A DNA stretch of 64,000 nt, from positions 139,393 through 203,392 of the forward strand of contig NZ_BAABCA010000008.1 in NCBI RefSeq assembly GCF_039538365.1, in the 5' to 3' direction. This DNA is from Postechiella marina. GTDB taxonomy: Bacteria > Bacteroidota > Bacteroidia > Flavobacteriales > Flavobacteriaceae. The translations under genes were made by a program, and so were the position numbers. The notes under the pieces are model-generated. The model searched no databases. It saw only the letters and a program-made list of their open reading frames with translations, and was not told where the DNA came from. This document shows, one piece after another, positions 8,932-17,996 of the stretch (its first letter is position 1; each line of letters begins with the position of its first letter).

Positions 8932-9501
8932 ATGATAGAAGAGTTAGTACAATACGATATCGAATTATTTTTGTTTTTAAATAATCTAGGGTCTGAAACA
9001 TGGGATACCCTATGGTTAGTTATTACCAGTAAATTTACTTTTATACCATTATATGTGTTGCTTTTGTTCTTACTTTATAAAAAATATGGCGCAAAATCTA
9101 TGTTGATTTTTGTATTGGTTGTAGCCTGCATGATAACTTTTACAGACCAAATAACAAATGTTTTTAAGCGTGGTTTTGAGCGCATGAGACCATGCGGAGA
9201 ACCAGGTGTTATGGAGCATATGCGTATGGTAACCTCGTATTGTGGTAAGTATGGTTTCTTTTCTGGGCATGCATCAAACTCTATGGCAGCTGGAGTTTTT
9301 GCTGGTTTAATGCTTAGGCCATATTATAAAAACTTAGTGTTTTTATTAGTTTTTTGGAGCTCGGTTGTAGCTTACAGCAGAATTTATGTTGGTAAGCATT
9401 ACCCTCTAGATATTGTTTGTGGTATGACCTTTGGCGCACTTTCTGGTTTTGCGTTTTATAAGCTAGCTAAGTATCTTTTAAAAAAATACATAAAAGATTA
9501 A
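8932..9501 (+). CDS. PAP2-family membrane phosphatase
   Basis: The 189-residue integral membrane protein carries all three signature blocks of the phosphatidic acid phosphatase type 2 superfamily: K79 through R86-P87, the S111-G112-H113 block, and S149-R150 with H156 and D160. These form the His-based active site that hydrolyses lipid phosphates such as phosphatidate or undecaprenyl pyrophosphate. About five membrane segments are seen. The substrate cannot be decided; recycling of undecaprenyl pyrophosphate or lipid A dephosphorylation are options. It is convergent with a response regulator 18 bases away. Confidence 0.9.
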   Translation: MIEELVQYDIELFLFLNNLGSETWDTLWLVITSKFTFIPLYVLLLFLLYKKYGAKSMLIFVLVVACMITFTDQITNVFKRGFERMRPCGEPGVMEHMRMVTSYCGKYGFFSGHASNSMAAGVFAGLMLRPYYKNLVFLLVFWSSVVAYSRIYVGKHYPLDIVCGMTFGALSGFAFYKLAKYLLKKYIKD

Positions 9502-9519
9502 TGTATTATTTTGCTAAAA

Positions 9520-10164
9520 TTAAATGTTATAAATTTTATTTTTTATGGCATAAATAACTAAACCAATTCTATTTTTAACTTGTAATTTATAAAATAAACT
9601 GTCTCTATAGCCATCTATAGTTTTAGGACTTAAAAACATTTTTTCTGCAATTTCTTTATAGGTTAGTTCTGTGCATACATGTTTTATAAACTCTATTTCT
9701 CTTTCTTTTAGGTTATTCTGGTTGTTTTTATATTCTGGATTTAGCGAGTTTATAAGTATGTTTGTTACGTTTTGGGTATGGTAAAAGCCTTTATTTATTA
9801 CATCGAACAAGGCAGTTTCTAATATGTCTTTTTCTACATCTTTTAGTAAATAACCTTTGGCTCCTGCTTTTAGCATTTTAATAATAATGTCTTCGCTTTC
9901 TTCTACAGATAGAGCTATAACTTTTATGTTTGGGTAGTTGTTTTTTAAAAACAAAGTGGTTTCTATACCATTCATAATAGGCATATTTATGTCCATTAAT
10001 ACAATATCTGGTTTTTTTGCATTAGCTTTTAGTTTGTTAATTAATTCTTGGCCATTGCTACATAAATAGCTAACATTAAAATGGTTAAAAGAGTTTACCA
10101 GACTGCTTATAGCCTGCGATAGCAATAGGTGGTCTTCAACTATAACTACAGAGTGTGTTTCCAT
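9520..10164 (-). CDS. NarL/FixJ-family response regulator
   Basis: The 214-residue protein has an N-terminal receiver domain with acidic pair ED near residues 10-11, phosphoacceptor Asp58 (IVLMDINMP) and Lys109 (GYLLKD). A C-terminal LuxR-type HTH follows (LKEREIEFIKH, YKEIAEKMFLSPKTIDGYRDSLFYKL). It is a DNA-binding output partner of the kinase encoded six bases upstream. It is the last gene of a four-gene operon (12259 down to 9520). The target genes are unknown, though autoregulation of the operon is common for this type. Confidence 0.93.
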   Translation of the reverse strand: METHSVVIVEDHLLLSQAISSLVNSFNHFNVSYLCSNGQELINKLKANAKKPDIVLMDINMPIMNGIETTLFLKNNYPNIKVIALSVEESEDIIIKMLKAGAKGYLLKDVEKDILETALFDVINKGFYHTQNVTNILINSLNPEYKNNQNNLKEREIEFIKHVCTELTYKEIAEKMFLSPKTIDGYRDSLFYKLQVKNRIGLVIYAIKNKIYNI

Positions 10165-10170
10165 TTTACA

Positions 10171-10917
10171 TTATTTATAATTGTACGATATGTATAGTTT
10201 TGTTCCTATGTTTAATTCAGATTCTATTTTAATATCTGCATTAATTAGTTGAGCTCTTTTTTTTATGTTTGTTAAGCCTATACCATTGTATTTTGCTTTG
10301 TTTTCTATACCAAAGCCTTTACCGTTATCTGCTGCGCAAATGCTTAACCCTTTATTGTTATAGTTAATTATAACCCTTAATTTGCTTGCATTTGCATGTT
10401 TTATAGTGTTAGAAAAAAACTCTTGAAGTATTCTAAAAACTGTAAGTTCTATTTTAGAATCCATCGTTTTTTTTTCTCCATTTATTTCTAAATTTGCCTC
10501 AATATATTTTAATCTATTAAAGCGATCTATTTCTAGTTTTAAAGCCTCTACTAAAGTCGTGTTTTTTAAAGCTTCGGGATTAATGGATTTAGATAGAGTT
10601 CTTATTTCTTTTAATCCTTTATCTAATGATATTTTAGCGTCATTAATATCGCTAGAGCTTTGCAATTGTATTTTGGCTAAGGTTATAAGTTGACCAATAT
10701 TATCGTGTAATTCCCAACTTATGTTTCTAAAGGTTTCTTCCCTTACTTCTATTTGCATTTTAGAAATTTCTTGTTCAAAACGTTCTTCAGATTCTTTTTG
10801 GTTTAAAAGCAGTAAGTTTTTACGTCTCTGAAAAATAACAAATAAAGCAATAACAATAATACATAGAAAAACTAATGTACCAACTGCGACTAATATTGCT
10901 TGTCCTTCTCGCTCCAT
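10171..10917 (-). CDS. NarL-type sensor histidine kinase
   Basis: Starting at ATG 10917 the protein begins MEREGQAILV and has one membrane segment at about residues 8-30. A short coiled-coil leads to a HisKA_3 dimerisation domain with phosphoacceptor His71 (SWELHDNIGQL), then a HATPase domain (N-box FFSNTIKHANA, G-box DNGKGFGI, GIGLTNIKKRA). It lacks a periplasmic sensor domain, so sensing probably depends on partner proteins encoded upstream. A longer start at 10962 is possible but adds a polar leader before the membrane helix. From 10917 it overlaps the preceding gene by 28 bases. Confidence 0.9.
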   Translation of the reverse strand: MEREGQAILVAVGTLVFLCIIVIALFVIFQRRKNLLLLNQKESEERFEQEISKMQIEVREETFRNISWELHDNIGQLITLAKIQLQSSSDINDAKISLDKGLKEIRTLSKSINPEALKNTTLVEALKLEIDRFNRLKYIEANLEINGEKKTMDSKIELTVFRILQEFFSNTIKHANASKLRVIINYNNKGLSICAADNGKGFGIENKAKYNGIGLTNIKKRAQLINADIKIESELNIGTKLYISYNYK

Positions 10918-11552
10918 ATAAAGCCTATTATAAAACAAATATTCATGGTTATACTTAAACAACTCTCTGTTATAGAGATACTTTCAAAATTAGGGATTTC
11001 GTGATAGTAATTACGCATAATTCTAGTTGGAATTTTGCCAAAATGATATAATAGTAAACCTATGCTAATCCAAAATAATAAATTCTTATTGATATTAAGC
11101 ACTTTATTGGAGTTTAATATTTCTGAAAAATAAAAGACTATACTAAGTATTAGTAATACTGCTGCAACTATAAAGGGGATGGTAATGGATTGTTTTAAAT
11201 AGTTTTGATAATACATATTACCAAAAAATGAAATAATAAATATAAACCAGAAGTATTTTATTAGTTTTTTATGAATTGAATTTTTTACATAGGTTTTATA
11301 AAGTATAAACAAAAATGAAAAATTGATTAAATGATAAATATTATATATTATAACGTTGTTTATAATGCCATTTTGTTTTAAAAAATAGGCTATAAACTCG
11401 TTTAAAACTACATACCAAATTAATACAAGAAAGTATTTTAGGCAGGTGTGTTTATATTTATATAAATAAACGGTACCAATAATTGCTGTAATAAGTTCTA
11501 TGTACTTTATGGAGCTTCTTAAATTTAAATATATAAATTCAATATCTATCAT
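10890..11552 (-). CDS. Polytopic membrane protein in two-component operon, unknown function
   Basis: The 220-residue protein has about seven hydrophobic segments and short loops rich in Lys and Asn. I do not recognise a named family; the seven-helix topology with no large soluble domain recalls 7TM-type signalling modules, but this is inference. Its start overlaps the stop of the upstream lipoprotein gene by one base, and its end overlaps the downstream kinase gene. This tight coupling suggests it acts as the membrane sensor or transducer for a kinase that has no sensor domain of its own. Confidence 0.78.
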   Translation of the reverse strand: MIDIEFIYLNLRSSIKYIELITAIIGTVYLYKYKHTCLKYFLVLIWYVVLNEFIAYFLKQNGIINNVIIYNIYHLINFSFLFILYKTYVKNSIHKKLIKYFWFIFIISFFGNMYYQNYLKQSITIPFIVAAVLLILSIVFYFSEILNSNKVLNINKNLLFWISIGLLLYHFGKIPTRIMRNYYHEIPNFESISITESCLSITMNICFIIGFIWSEKDKQY

Positions 11553-12259
11553 TATTCGAATGGTGGTGGAGACATTTCTCCTTCATTTTTTATTACACTT
11601 GTTCTCCTTGCTGCAGCAGTGGTTAAAGTACTACTAGTAAAAAGGTTAAAGCTGCCTTTTTGTGTGTTTGTTTTAAAATATGGTTGTGTTCGTTTTTGAT
11701 TTTGTTCTAGCATTAGGCTTGGAATTGCTACTAATTTTCCTTTTATAGGGTTGCTCTCATCGGTGTATTCAATGTAAAAAGGAATGTTGTCCATGTTTGG
11801 ATATTTAGAACCAGATTTAGATGTCTTCATGGTAGGAGCCATAAACAACGTTTGCTGATTAGGAAAACGTTTTGATTGACTTTTTTGAGAATATGCTCCG
11901 TAATAAAAGCGTATACCTGTAATGTCGTATGCGGGATTTTCTCTTTGTACTTTTTCTATATAGGCTATATATTCTTTCATTTCTTCTAAAGAATACCAAA
12001 CAAACTTAGTGTCTTGAAAATTTGGGTTTTCATATATTTTTTGCAGATAAGGGGCTACATATTCAGATCTGCTTTTGCTATAAGCATTATATAAATTTAT
12101 ACTTTTCTCTACATCTATAATATTTTTGGGTGCAGTATAGTCTTTGTCTTTTTTGTCTTCTTTAACAGAAGCTGTTTTTTCTTTTTTGGTGCATGCTAAA
12201 GCAATTACCATTACAAATATGGTTAGTATTGTAATGTTGTAAATTTTTTTAGTTTTCAT
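11552..12259 (-). CDS. Lipoprotein at head of two-component operon, unknown function
   Basis: The 235-residue protein has a lipobox (MVIALACTKKEK, Cys near residue 23) followed by a charged linker. The body is soluble and shows a conserved-looking core (FVWYSLEEMKEYIAYIEKVQ, GIRFYYGAY, TLFMAPTM, NIPFYIEY). The C-terminus is Pro-rich (EMSPPPFE). I do not recognise the family. As the first gene of a tightly overlapping operon with a membrane protein, kinase and regulator, it may be the extracytoplasmic ligand- or stress-sensing part. Confidence 0.78.
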   Translation of the reverse strand: MKTKKIYNITILTIFVMVIALACTKKEKTASVKEDKKDKDYTAPKNIIDVEKSINLYNAYSKSRSEYVAPYLQKIYENPNFQDTKFVWYSLEEMKEYIAYIEKVQRENPAYDITGIRFYYGAYSQKSQSKRFPNQQTLFMAPTMKTSKSGSKYPNMDNIPFYIEYTDESNPIKGKLVAIPSLMLEQNQKRTQPYFKTNTQKGSFNLFTSSTLTTAAARRTSVIKNEGEMSPPPFE

Positions 12260-12556
12260 AATGGGTTAGTGTTGATTATCTTACAAAGTTAAAGGATATA
12301 TTAACATGAATTACATAAAGTAGAAGTAGTTGAATTTTATTAAAGCTACTATATGTTGTAAATCAACTGTTTAGTTTTGTGTTCTAAAGGTATTCACCAC
12401 CCAAAAAGGGTGTTTTTCCCCATATTAATTTTCTTTATAGCGAATAAAATTTAGGCGTATTAAAATTGACAAAACAAATCTTAATACTTTTAAAGTGATT
12501 GATTAATAGGTGTTTGTGTTTTGTTGGCTTGATTAAAATAAGAAGCTTTAACGCGC
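12260..12556. promoter_or_regulatory. Intergenic control region of sensory operon, with CACCC-N5-GGGTG inverted repeat
   Basis: This 297-base gap lies between meaB and the lipoprotein gene, both on the minus strand. It holds a perfect five-base inverted repeat, CACCC (12398-12402) and GGGTG (12408-12412) separated by five A, about 140 bases before the lipoprotein start. On the plus strand five T follow the repeat, but no plus-strand gene ends here, so an operator or leader hairpin is more likely than a terminator. No small gene is evident. Confidence 0.4.
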
Positions 12557-13630
12557 TTATTTTAAATTCAATAAAAATTCGGCTGCAGCAAACGGTGTTG
12601 TTTGGTTATTTTCTATAAGCTGAATTTGATTTTTTAAAGCTTCTTTTATTTCTAATGCATTAAAAAAATCAGATTTCAATTGATTTTCTATAGTTTGAAT
12701 AAGCCAAAACTTGTTTTGATCATTTCTTTTTGTCTTAAAAAAACCATTTTTAGTAGTAATATCTATGTACTCTAAAATAATTTTCCAAATATTATCTATA
12801 CCTTCATTTTGTAAAGCGCTACATGTTGCTACTCTTGGTTGCCAGTTCGAAGATTTAGTAGGGTAGAGGTGCAACGCTCTATTAAATTCAACTTTAGCTA
12901 ATTTAGCTTTGCTTAGGTTATCTCCGTCTGCTTTGTTAATTACAATAGTGTCTGCCATTTCTATAATGCCACGTTTAATGCCTTGTAATTCGTCGCCAGC
13001 ACCTGCAAGTTTTAAAAGTAAAAAGAAATCTACCATGCTGTGTACGGTTGTTTCACTTTGACCCACGCCAACAGTTTCTATAAGAATGACATCAAAACCA
13101 GCAGCTTCACATAAAATAATAGTTTCGCGAGTTTTTCTGGCAACGCCACCTAAAGAACTTCCTGATGCCGATGGACGAATAAAAGCATTTTCATCCTTTA
13201 CCAAATCTTCCATTCTAGTTTTATCTCCTAAAATACTCCCTTTAGTAATAGAGCTACTTGGGTCTATGGCTAGTACAGCAATACGTTTACCTATAGCTGT
13301 TAAATGTTTACCAAAGGTTTCTATAAATGTGCTTTTACCAACTCCCGGTACACCTGTTATGCCTATTCTAATAGATTTATTGGCGTGTGGTAAACATTGC
13401 TTAATAATGTTATTTGCTGTTTCTTGATGTTTCAGACTTGTACTTTCTACTAAAGTAATAGCTCTGCTTAATGCTGTTATATTTTTTTTTAATATGTTAG
13501 ATACTAAGTCTTCTGGATTTATTTGTTTTTTACGTCTATTTTTAATTGTTTTTATAGACGACGCGTTGGTAATTTCTGAGATAGAAACACCTTCTTTTTC
13601 ATTTAAAGCAGTTTTGTTTGTTTTCGGCAT
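12557..13630 (-). CDS. meaB: MeaB-type G3E GTPase, methylmalonyl-CoA mutase chaperone
   Basis: The 357-residue protein has Walker A GVPGVGKST near residues 93-101 and Walker-B-like and signature blocks (VILIETVGVGQSE, VINKADGD) typical of MeaB/ArgK. MeaB protects and reloads adenosylcobalamin-dependent methylmalonyl-CoA mutase. An extra N-terminal segment of about 40 residues is basic and Ser/Asn-rich. No mutase genes lie beside it, so the assignment rests on sequence alone. The gene is alone between two minus-strand genes. Confidence 0.92.
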   Translation of the reverse strand: MPKTNKTALNEKEGVSISEITNASSIKTIKNRRKKQINPEDLVSNILKKNITALSRAITLVESTSLKHQETANNIIKQCLPHANKSIRIGITGVPGVGKSTFIETFGKHLTAIGKRIAVLAIDPSSSITKGSILGDKTRMEDLVKDENAFIRPSASGSSLGGVARKTRETIILCEAAGFDVILIETVGVGQSETTVHSMVDFFLLLKLAGAGDELQGIKRGIIEMADTIVINKADGDNLSKAKLAKVEFNRALHLYPTKSSNWQPRVATCSALQNEGIDNIWKIILEYIDITTKNGFFKTKRNDQNKFWLIQTIENQLKSDFFNALEIKEALKNQIQLIENNQTTPFAAAEFLLNLK

Positions 13631-13717
13631 AGCCTGTCACGATTTTAAAAGAAATACGTGAATGTTTATTCTAATTTACAAATTATTTTATAGCTACTTA
13701 AAAATAAGAATAAATAT

Positions 13718-14272
13718 TTATTTTAAAGGCACTGTAACTTTTACATTATCCCAAGCCATAGTTAAGCTTAAATTATCGGTAGAGTTATCAAAGGCAATTG
13801 TAAATTGTTCTACCGTATTATTAATATGCTCTACAGGCACTACCAAATTAGCAGCATCAAACTTTGGATCGCGCATAGGGTTCATTTCTAAATCTACACC
13901 CCAAGTATATTGTTTTTTATTAAAAATAACATTCCAGCTGGTATCGTTAGGTATGGTCCAAAGGGTATATTTACCAGCTTTTAAAGAGTCGTTTCCTATT
14001 TTTAAGTCTTTATTAGTTTCAAAAGTTGTAGCTTCGTTTGCACCTGTTCTCCAAACTTTATTAAAAGGTACTAATGCTCCAAAAACCTCGCGTCCTTTTT
14101 TAGAAGGTCTGTTGTAAAATACTTCAAGCTTTAGCTTATTTAATTTAAACTCCACTGTGTCTTTAGGGCTTAGTCTTTTAGAAAATATGTTATTTCCAAA
14201 ATAAGAATAAGCAAACATAGCAATGGCAACAACCAATAAAACAGTTATAGTTCGCTTTAAAAAGGTATTCAT
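13718..14272 (-). CDS. DUF2911 domain protein, membrane-anchored
   Basis: The 184-residue protein has an N-terminal membrane anchor (TVLLVVAIAMFAYSYF) with no clear cleavage site, then a DUF2911 domain with the typical blocks VFYNRPSKKGREVFG, VPFNKVWRTGANEAT, LKAGKYTLWTIP and WGVDLEMNP. DUF2911 is frequent in Bacteroidota and has no proven biochemical role. The domain probably lies in the periplasm. It is divergent from the sigma-factor gene at 14450. Confidence 0.88.
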   Translation of the reverse strand: MNTFLKRTITVLLVVAIAMFAYSYFGNNIFSKRLSPKDTVEFKLNKLKLEVFYNRPSKKGREVFGALVPFNKVWRTGANEATTFETNKDLKIGNDSLKAGKYTLWTIPNDTSWNVIFNKKQYTWGVDLEMNPMRDPKFDAANLVVPVEHINNTVEQFTIAFDNSTDNLSLTMAWDNVKVTVPLK

Positions 14273-14449
14273 AAGAGAGGTTTTTTTAAGGCTGTAAAGA
14301 TACTTTAATTCGTATTAGTTTATAAGATTGAAACGTATATTTATTTAGCTTTGTTATAATAGGTTTAAAAAAAAATAAACTTTTTGCAACACTTTGTTTT
14401 TTTAATCGTCTTTTAAAAAGAACTAACTATTACCAAAAGTAAAATAAGT

Positions 14450-15001
14450 ATGTTTCAAGTTGACATTATCGAAAAATGTAAACAAAACAATCGAAAAGCG
14501 CAATTGCAGTTATACAACCAGTACTGCAACGGGATGTATATTGTTGCTAAACGATTTTTGAAAGATACTGCTGATGCAGAAGATGTGGTGCAAGAAGCTT
14601 TTTTAAAGGCCTTTACTAAGCTACATCAATATAACGCAGAAGTAACTTTTGGTGCATGGTTAAAACGTATTGTTATTAATAAAAGTATTGATTTAATCAA
14701 ATCGAAAAAACAAGAACTTATTGAGCTAGAAGAGGTACACCTCAAGGTTATTGATACCGATTATAATAACAAATGGTTAGTAGACGACGCTATAACATTA
14801 AACGATGTAAAAAAGGCGATTAATAAATTACCCGATAAATACCAATATGTTGTGATGCTTTATTTAATAGAAGGTTACGATCATCAAGAGATATCAGAGA
14901 TTTTAAATATTTCTGTAATAGCATCTCGAACACAATTATCGAGAGGGAAAAGTAAATTACAAGAACTGTTAATACAAAAACAAAATGGCACAGGATATTA
15001 G
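14450..15001 (+). CDS. ECF RNA polymerase sigma factor
   Basis: The 183-residue protein shows sigma-70 region 2 (NQYCNGMYIVAKRFLKDTADAEDVVQEAFLKAFTKL) and region 4 (INKLPDKYQYVVMLYLIEGYDHQEISEILNISVIASRTQLSRGKSKL), with the variable linker expected of ECF factors and no region 1 or 3. It is followed by a membrane protein gene overlapping it by 17 bases, which looks like an anti-sigma, and a secreted adhesin-like gene. The three are probably one operon responding to envelope conditions. Confidence 0.92.
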   Translation: MFQVDIIEKCKQNNRKAQLQLYNQYCNGMYIVAKRFLKDTADAEDVVQEAFLKAFTKLHQYNAEVTFGAWLKRIVINKSIDLIKSKKQELIELEEVHLKVIDTDYNNKWLVDDAITLNDVKKAINKLPDKYQYVVMLYLIEGYDHQEISEILNISVIASRTQLSRGKSKLQELLIQKQNGTGY

Positions 15002-15557
15002 AGACTTATTTAAAAACGATAATATGTTGGAAGATACAATGCCAGTAAATCATCAAGATCGTTTTTTAGAAAAGTTAAATACTGCTTTACCAAAGCAACA
15101 AAAAAAGACATTTAGTTGGTTGCAAATTGCAGCTAGTTTATTGCTGTTAATTGGGTTGAGTTTTGGAGCTTATAAATACTTTAACCTAAATGTAAATAAT
15201 AGTATACCTGTTAAAGTAGCAGATGTAACAGCTATAGAAACAAAAACATTAGGAGATGTATCTCCAGGTTTAAAAAAGGTTGAAGACTATTACCTTGCAA
15301 ATATTAATTTAGAATTGGCTAAAATGAAACCTACTGCCGAAACTAAAGATTTATTTGATGGTTATTTAGAACAGCTAAATGGGCTTAATACAGAATATAA
15401 GCGCCTATCTGAAGAATTAACAGCGTCTGGTCCAAACGAATTAATGGTAAATGCCCTTATTGATAATTTAAAAATGCGTCTCAACTTATTATACCGTTTA
15501 CGAGAGCAAGCAGCTACATTAGGTAAAGGAGGCAAAAATTCATCAAAATCAATTTAA
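14985..15557 (+). CDS. Putative anti-sigma factor, single-pass membrane protein
   Basis: The 190-residue protein starts 17 bases inside the sigma gene. It has an acidic cytoplasmic segment of about 45 residues (RDLFKNDNMLEDTMPVNHQDRF), one membrane helix (WLQIAASLLLLIGLSFGAYKYF) and a mostly helical periplasmic part. This topology and its position directly behind an ECF sigma gene suggest an anti-sigma factor. No zinc-binding HxxxCxxC motif is present, so this is inference from context, not from a recognised ASD motif. Confidence 0.72.
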   Translation: MAQDIRDLFKNDNMLEDTMPVNHQDRFLEKLNTALPKQQKKTFSWLQIAASLLLLIGLSFGAYKYFNLNVNNSIPVKVADVTAIETKTLGDVSPGLKKVEDYYLANINLELAKMKPTAETKDLFDGYLEQLNGLNTEYKRLSEELTASGPNELMVNALIDNLKMRLNLLYRLREQAATLGKGGKNSSKSI

Positions 15558-15568
15558 AAAATCAAAAA

Positions 15569-17071
15569 ATGAACACGTCAATTATATTTAAAATTAAATT
15601 ATGCATGCTGTGCCTATTAATAACAACATGTGTAGTGGCTCAACAAAAGCTTACTAAGTTAGAGCAAAGTATTAAGGTTAATAAAGATATTACTATAGAT
15701 TTAAATACAAGTTATTGCAATGTGGTACTCGATACATGGAATAAAAACTCGGTACAAATAGAGGCTTATATAGAAGGCGAAGGGGTAAGTAATGAAGCGC
15801 TTCAAGAAGCTATAAAATCGTGGCAAGTAGATGTAGATGGTTCTTTAAATGAAGTAGCCATAAATGCTAACGGAAGCTCGAGAAAAGTTTGGTCGAATAA
15901 TAGCGATGATGGCGATTTAATAACCATTGTTTTAGATGAGTTAAAATATGAGTTAGCAGATTTACCAGATGTAATAATGGAAAATTTAGATTTTAATAAC
16001 GAAATACCAAATTTACCAAAACCTCCCAAAGCACAAGCACCAATGTTACCAGAAGCACCAGAATTACCAGCTTTACCAGAGGGAATGGGTGCCATAGATT
16101 TTGATTATGAAGCTTATAGAAAAGATGGAGAAAAGTATATGGAAAAGTATACAAAGCAGTTTGAATCTAGGTTTGGAAAAGATTTTGAAAAGAAGATGGA
16201 AACTTGGGGAGAAAGTTTTGGAAAAAAAATGGAAGCTTGGGGAAAAAGCATAGAAGAGAATTTTAATAGTAAAGCATTTGAAGATAAAATGGAAGCTTGG
16301 GGCGAACGTTTTGAGCATCAAATGGAGCAACATGCAGAGCGAAGAGAAGCACATGCAGAACGCATGAACGCTATACAAGAACAAGCTGAAGCACGAGCAG
16401 AGCAAATAAAAAACAGAAAAAAATTACTAGAAAAACGACGTGTTAAAATAGGTGAGTTTATTGGAGATGAATTAGATTCTAAAATAAAGAAAACCATTAT
16501 AATTAAAATACCTAAAGATGCCAACCTTAAGGTTAATGTAAAATATGGCGAATTAAAATTAGCTTCGAATATTAGTAATCTAGAAGCCAATTTATCGCAT
16601 GCCAAATTTAAAGCTTATAGCATTAGTGGGAGTTCTACTTCCATTAATGCTTCCTATTCTCCTGTAGCAGTTAAGCACTGGAATTTGGGCGAACTAAATT
16701 TAAATTATGTAGATCAGGCGCAATTAAGCGATGTTAAACAATTGGTTTTAAACTCTAACGCATCAAATATAGATATTAAAAATCTTAGCACTAGTGCAGT
16801 GGTAAATGGTAGTATTGGTAATTTAAATATAGATAAGATAGATGATGATTTTAATCATTTAAGCATCATTTTAGAAAATAGCGATACAGTTATTCGTTTA
16901 CCAGAAGTAGAATATAATTTACATTACAATGGTAAGGCTACTCATTTTAGTCACCCAGAAAAAACTACAGACGATGCATCTAATTCTTTTTCAAAAACTG
17001 CTTCAAACACCAATAAAACTATTGTAATAAATGCCAAGTACAGCCATGTTACCATGAAAAATAGCTTGTAG
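15569..17071 (+). CDS. Secreted adhesin-like protein with Pro-rich and KMEAWG-repeat segments
   Basis: The 500-residue protein has a signal peptide ending near CVVAQQ. Its middle holds a Pro-rich stretch at about 150-172 and then repeated KKMEAWGES/FEDKMEAWGER units leading into a highly charged helical or coiled-coil region (to about 290). The C-terminal 200 residues (NLKVNVKYGELKLAS, ASNIDIKNLS, NGSIGNLNIDKI) resemble the beta-helical DUF4097/GIN adhesin-head fold. It follows the putative anti-sigma gene by 11 bases, so it is probably controlled by that sigma factor. Role in adhesion or envelope sensing is inferred. Confidence 0.75.
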   Translation: MNTSIIFKIKLCMLCLLITTCVVAQQKLTKLEQSIKVNKDITIDLNTSYCNVVLDTWNKNSVQIEAYIEGEGVSNEALQEAIKSWQVDVDGSLNEVAINANGSSRKVWSNNSDDGDLITIVLDELKYELADLPDVIMENLDFNNEIPNLPKPPKAQAPMLPEAPELPALPEGMGAIDFDYEAYRKDGEKYMEKYTKQFESRFGKDFEKKMETWGESFGKKMEAWGKSIEENFNSKAFEDKMEAWGERFEHQMEQHAERREAHAERMNAIQEQAEARAEQIKNRKKLLEKRRVKIGEFIGDELDSKIKKTIIIKIPKDANLKVNVKYGELKLASNISNLEANLSHAKFKAYSISGSSTSINASYSPVAVKHWNLGELNLNYVDQAQLSDVKQLVLNSNASNIDIKNLSTSAVVNGSIGNLNIDKIDDDFNHLSIILENSDTVIRLPEVEYNLHYNGKATHFSHPEKTTDDASNSFSKTASNTNKTIVINAKYSHVTMKNSL

Positions 17072-17127
17072 TTAGTCTTTTATAATAGTAATAATTTTTT
17101 TGTGGGAGTGGTAAAAATCAAAAGGAA

Positions 17128-17907
17128 TTAAATTCTACTTTTTCTGCCTCTACTTATAAGTTTGTATTCTTCATAGCATTCGCTAATGGCATCTAGTATT
17201 TGTAAATCGTTAGCAGTTTGTATAAAACCTTTAGAGTAGTTACATTGGCTTACCATTTCGTCTAAATCAACTCTATCTACATTTAATAGGGCTGTTAGCA
17301 TTTCTCTATCAAAGCGAGATGCTAATAAATTTCTAATTTCATCATCCTGCTTCATCTTTTTTAGTTTCTTTAACTCGTTGGGTTTTTTGCCAAACATACG
17401 GTGTAAAAAATCTGCAGGGTTAAAAATAGAGCCTAATATTTTATTAATGGCAGTAGGTTTTCCTGCTTCGTAACCAGAACTTGGTAATCCAGAAATACTA
17501 TATCTAGCATTATTGTTGTTAACAGGTACTTGTTTTATATCTACTTCTAAATAACCCGTAAGTCTTAAATCGTTTATAACAATTTCTTCTAGAGCCAAAG
17601 CTAATTCTGTAAGTTCTATTTTAGAACTTCCAAATTTTAACCAGTCGTTAGTAACTCTAACTTTTATAGATTTAAACCCTAAATAAGATAGGTGTAACGT
17701 GTCGTTAACCTTTGCAGATATTTCAAACTCACCTTTACTGTTTGTAGAGGTTCCTATAACTTGGTTAAGGTTAACAATGTTTACACTTTCTAGTGGCTTA
17801 TCGTCAGACGAGTTTATTATAACCCCTAATACACTTTCGTTATCTTGTGCATAAGTTGCAAAGCACGTAAGTAATAAGGTAAAAAGGATTATAATTTTTT
17901 TCATCAT
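17128..17907 (-). CDS. Carboxypeptidase-regulatory-like (CarboxypepD_reg) exported protein
   Basis: The 259-residue protein has a signal peptide ending CFATYAQ. It is followed by a beta-sandwich of the CarboxypepD_reg-like type (VLGVIINSSDDKPLESVNIVNLNQVIGTSTNSKGEFEISA, LHLSYLGFKSIKVRV), the same fold found at the N-terminus of SusC-like transporters. No TonB plug or barrel follows. The C-terminal 120 residues are helical and charged and are not recognised. The protein is periplasmic or outer-membrane associated. Function unknown. A second ATG three bases downstream is an equally good start. Confidence 0.82.
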   Translation of the reverse strand: MMKKIIILFTLLLTCFATYAQDNESVLGVIINSSDDKPLESVNIVNLNQVIGTSTNSKGEFEISAKVNDTLHLSYLGFKSIKVRVTNDWLKFGSSKIELTELALALEEIVINDLRLTGYLEVDIKQVPVNNNNARYSISGLPSSGYEAGKPTAINKILGSIFNPADFLHRMFGKKPNELKKLKKMKQDDEIRNLLASRFDREMLTALLNVDRVDLDEMVSQCNYSKGFIQTANDLQILDAISECYEEYKLISRGRKSRI

Positions 17908-17996
17908 ACTAAAGTGAATACTTTTTATTAGTCTATAAAAATACTAAACATTACGCCAATAAAAGCTTTAATACTTTTTTTTGACTTAAAATTAAC

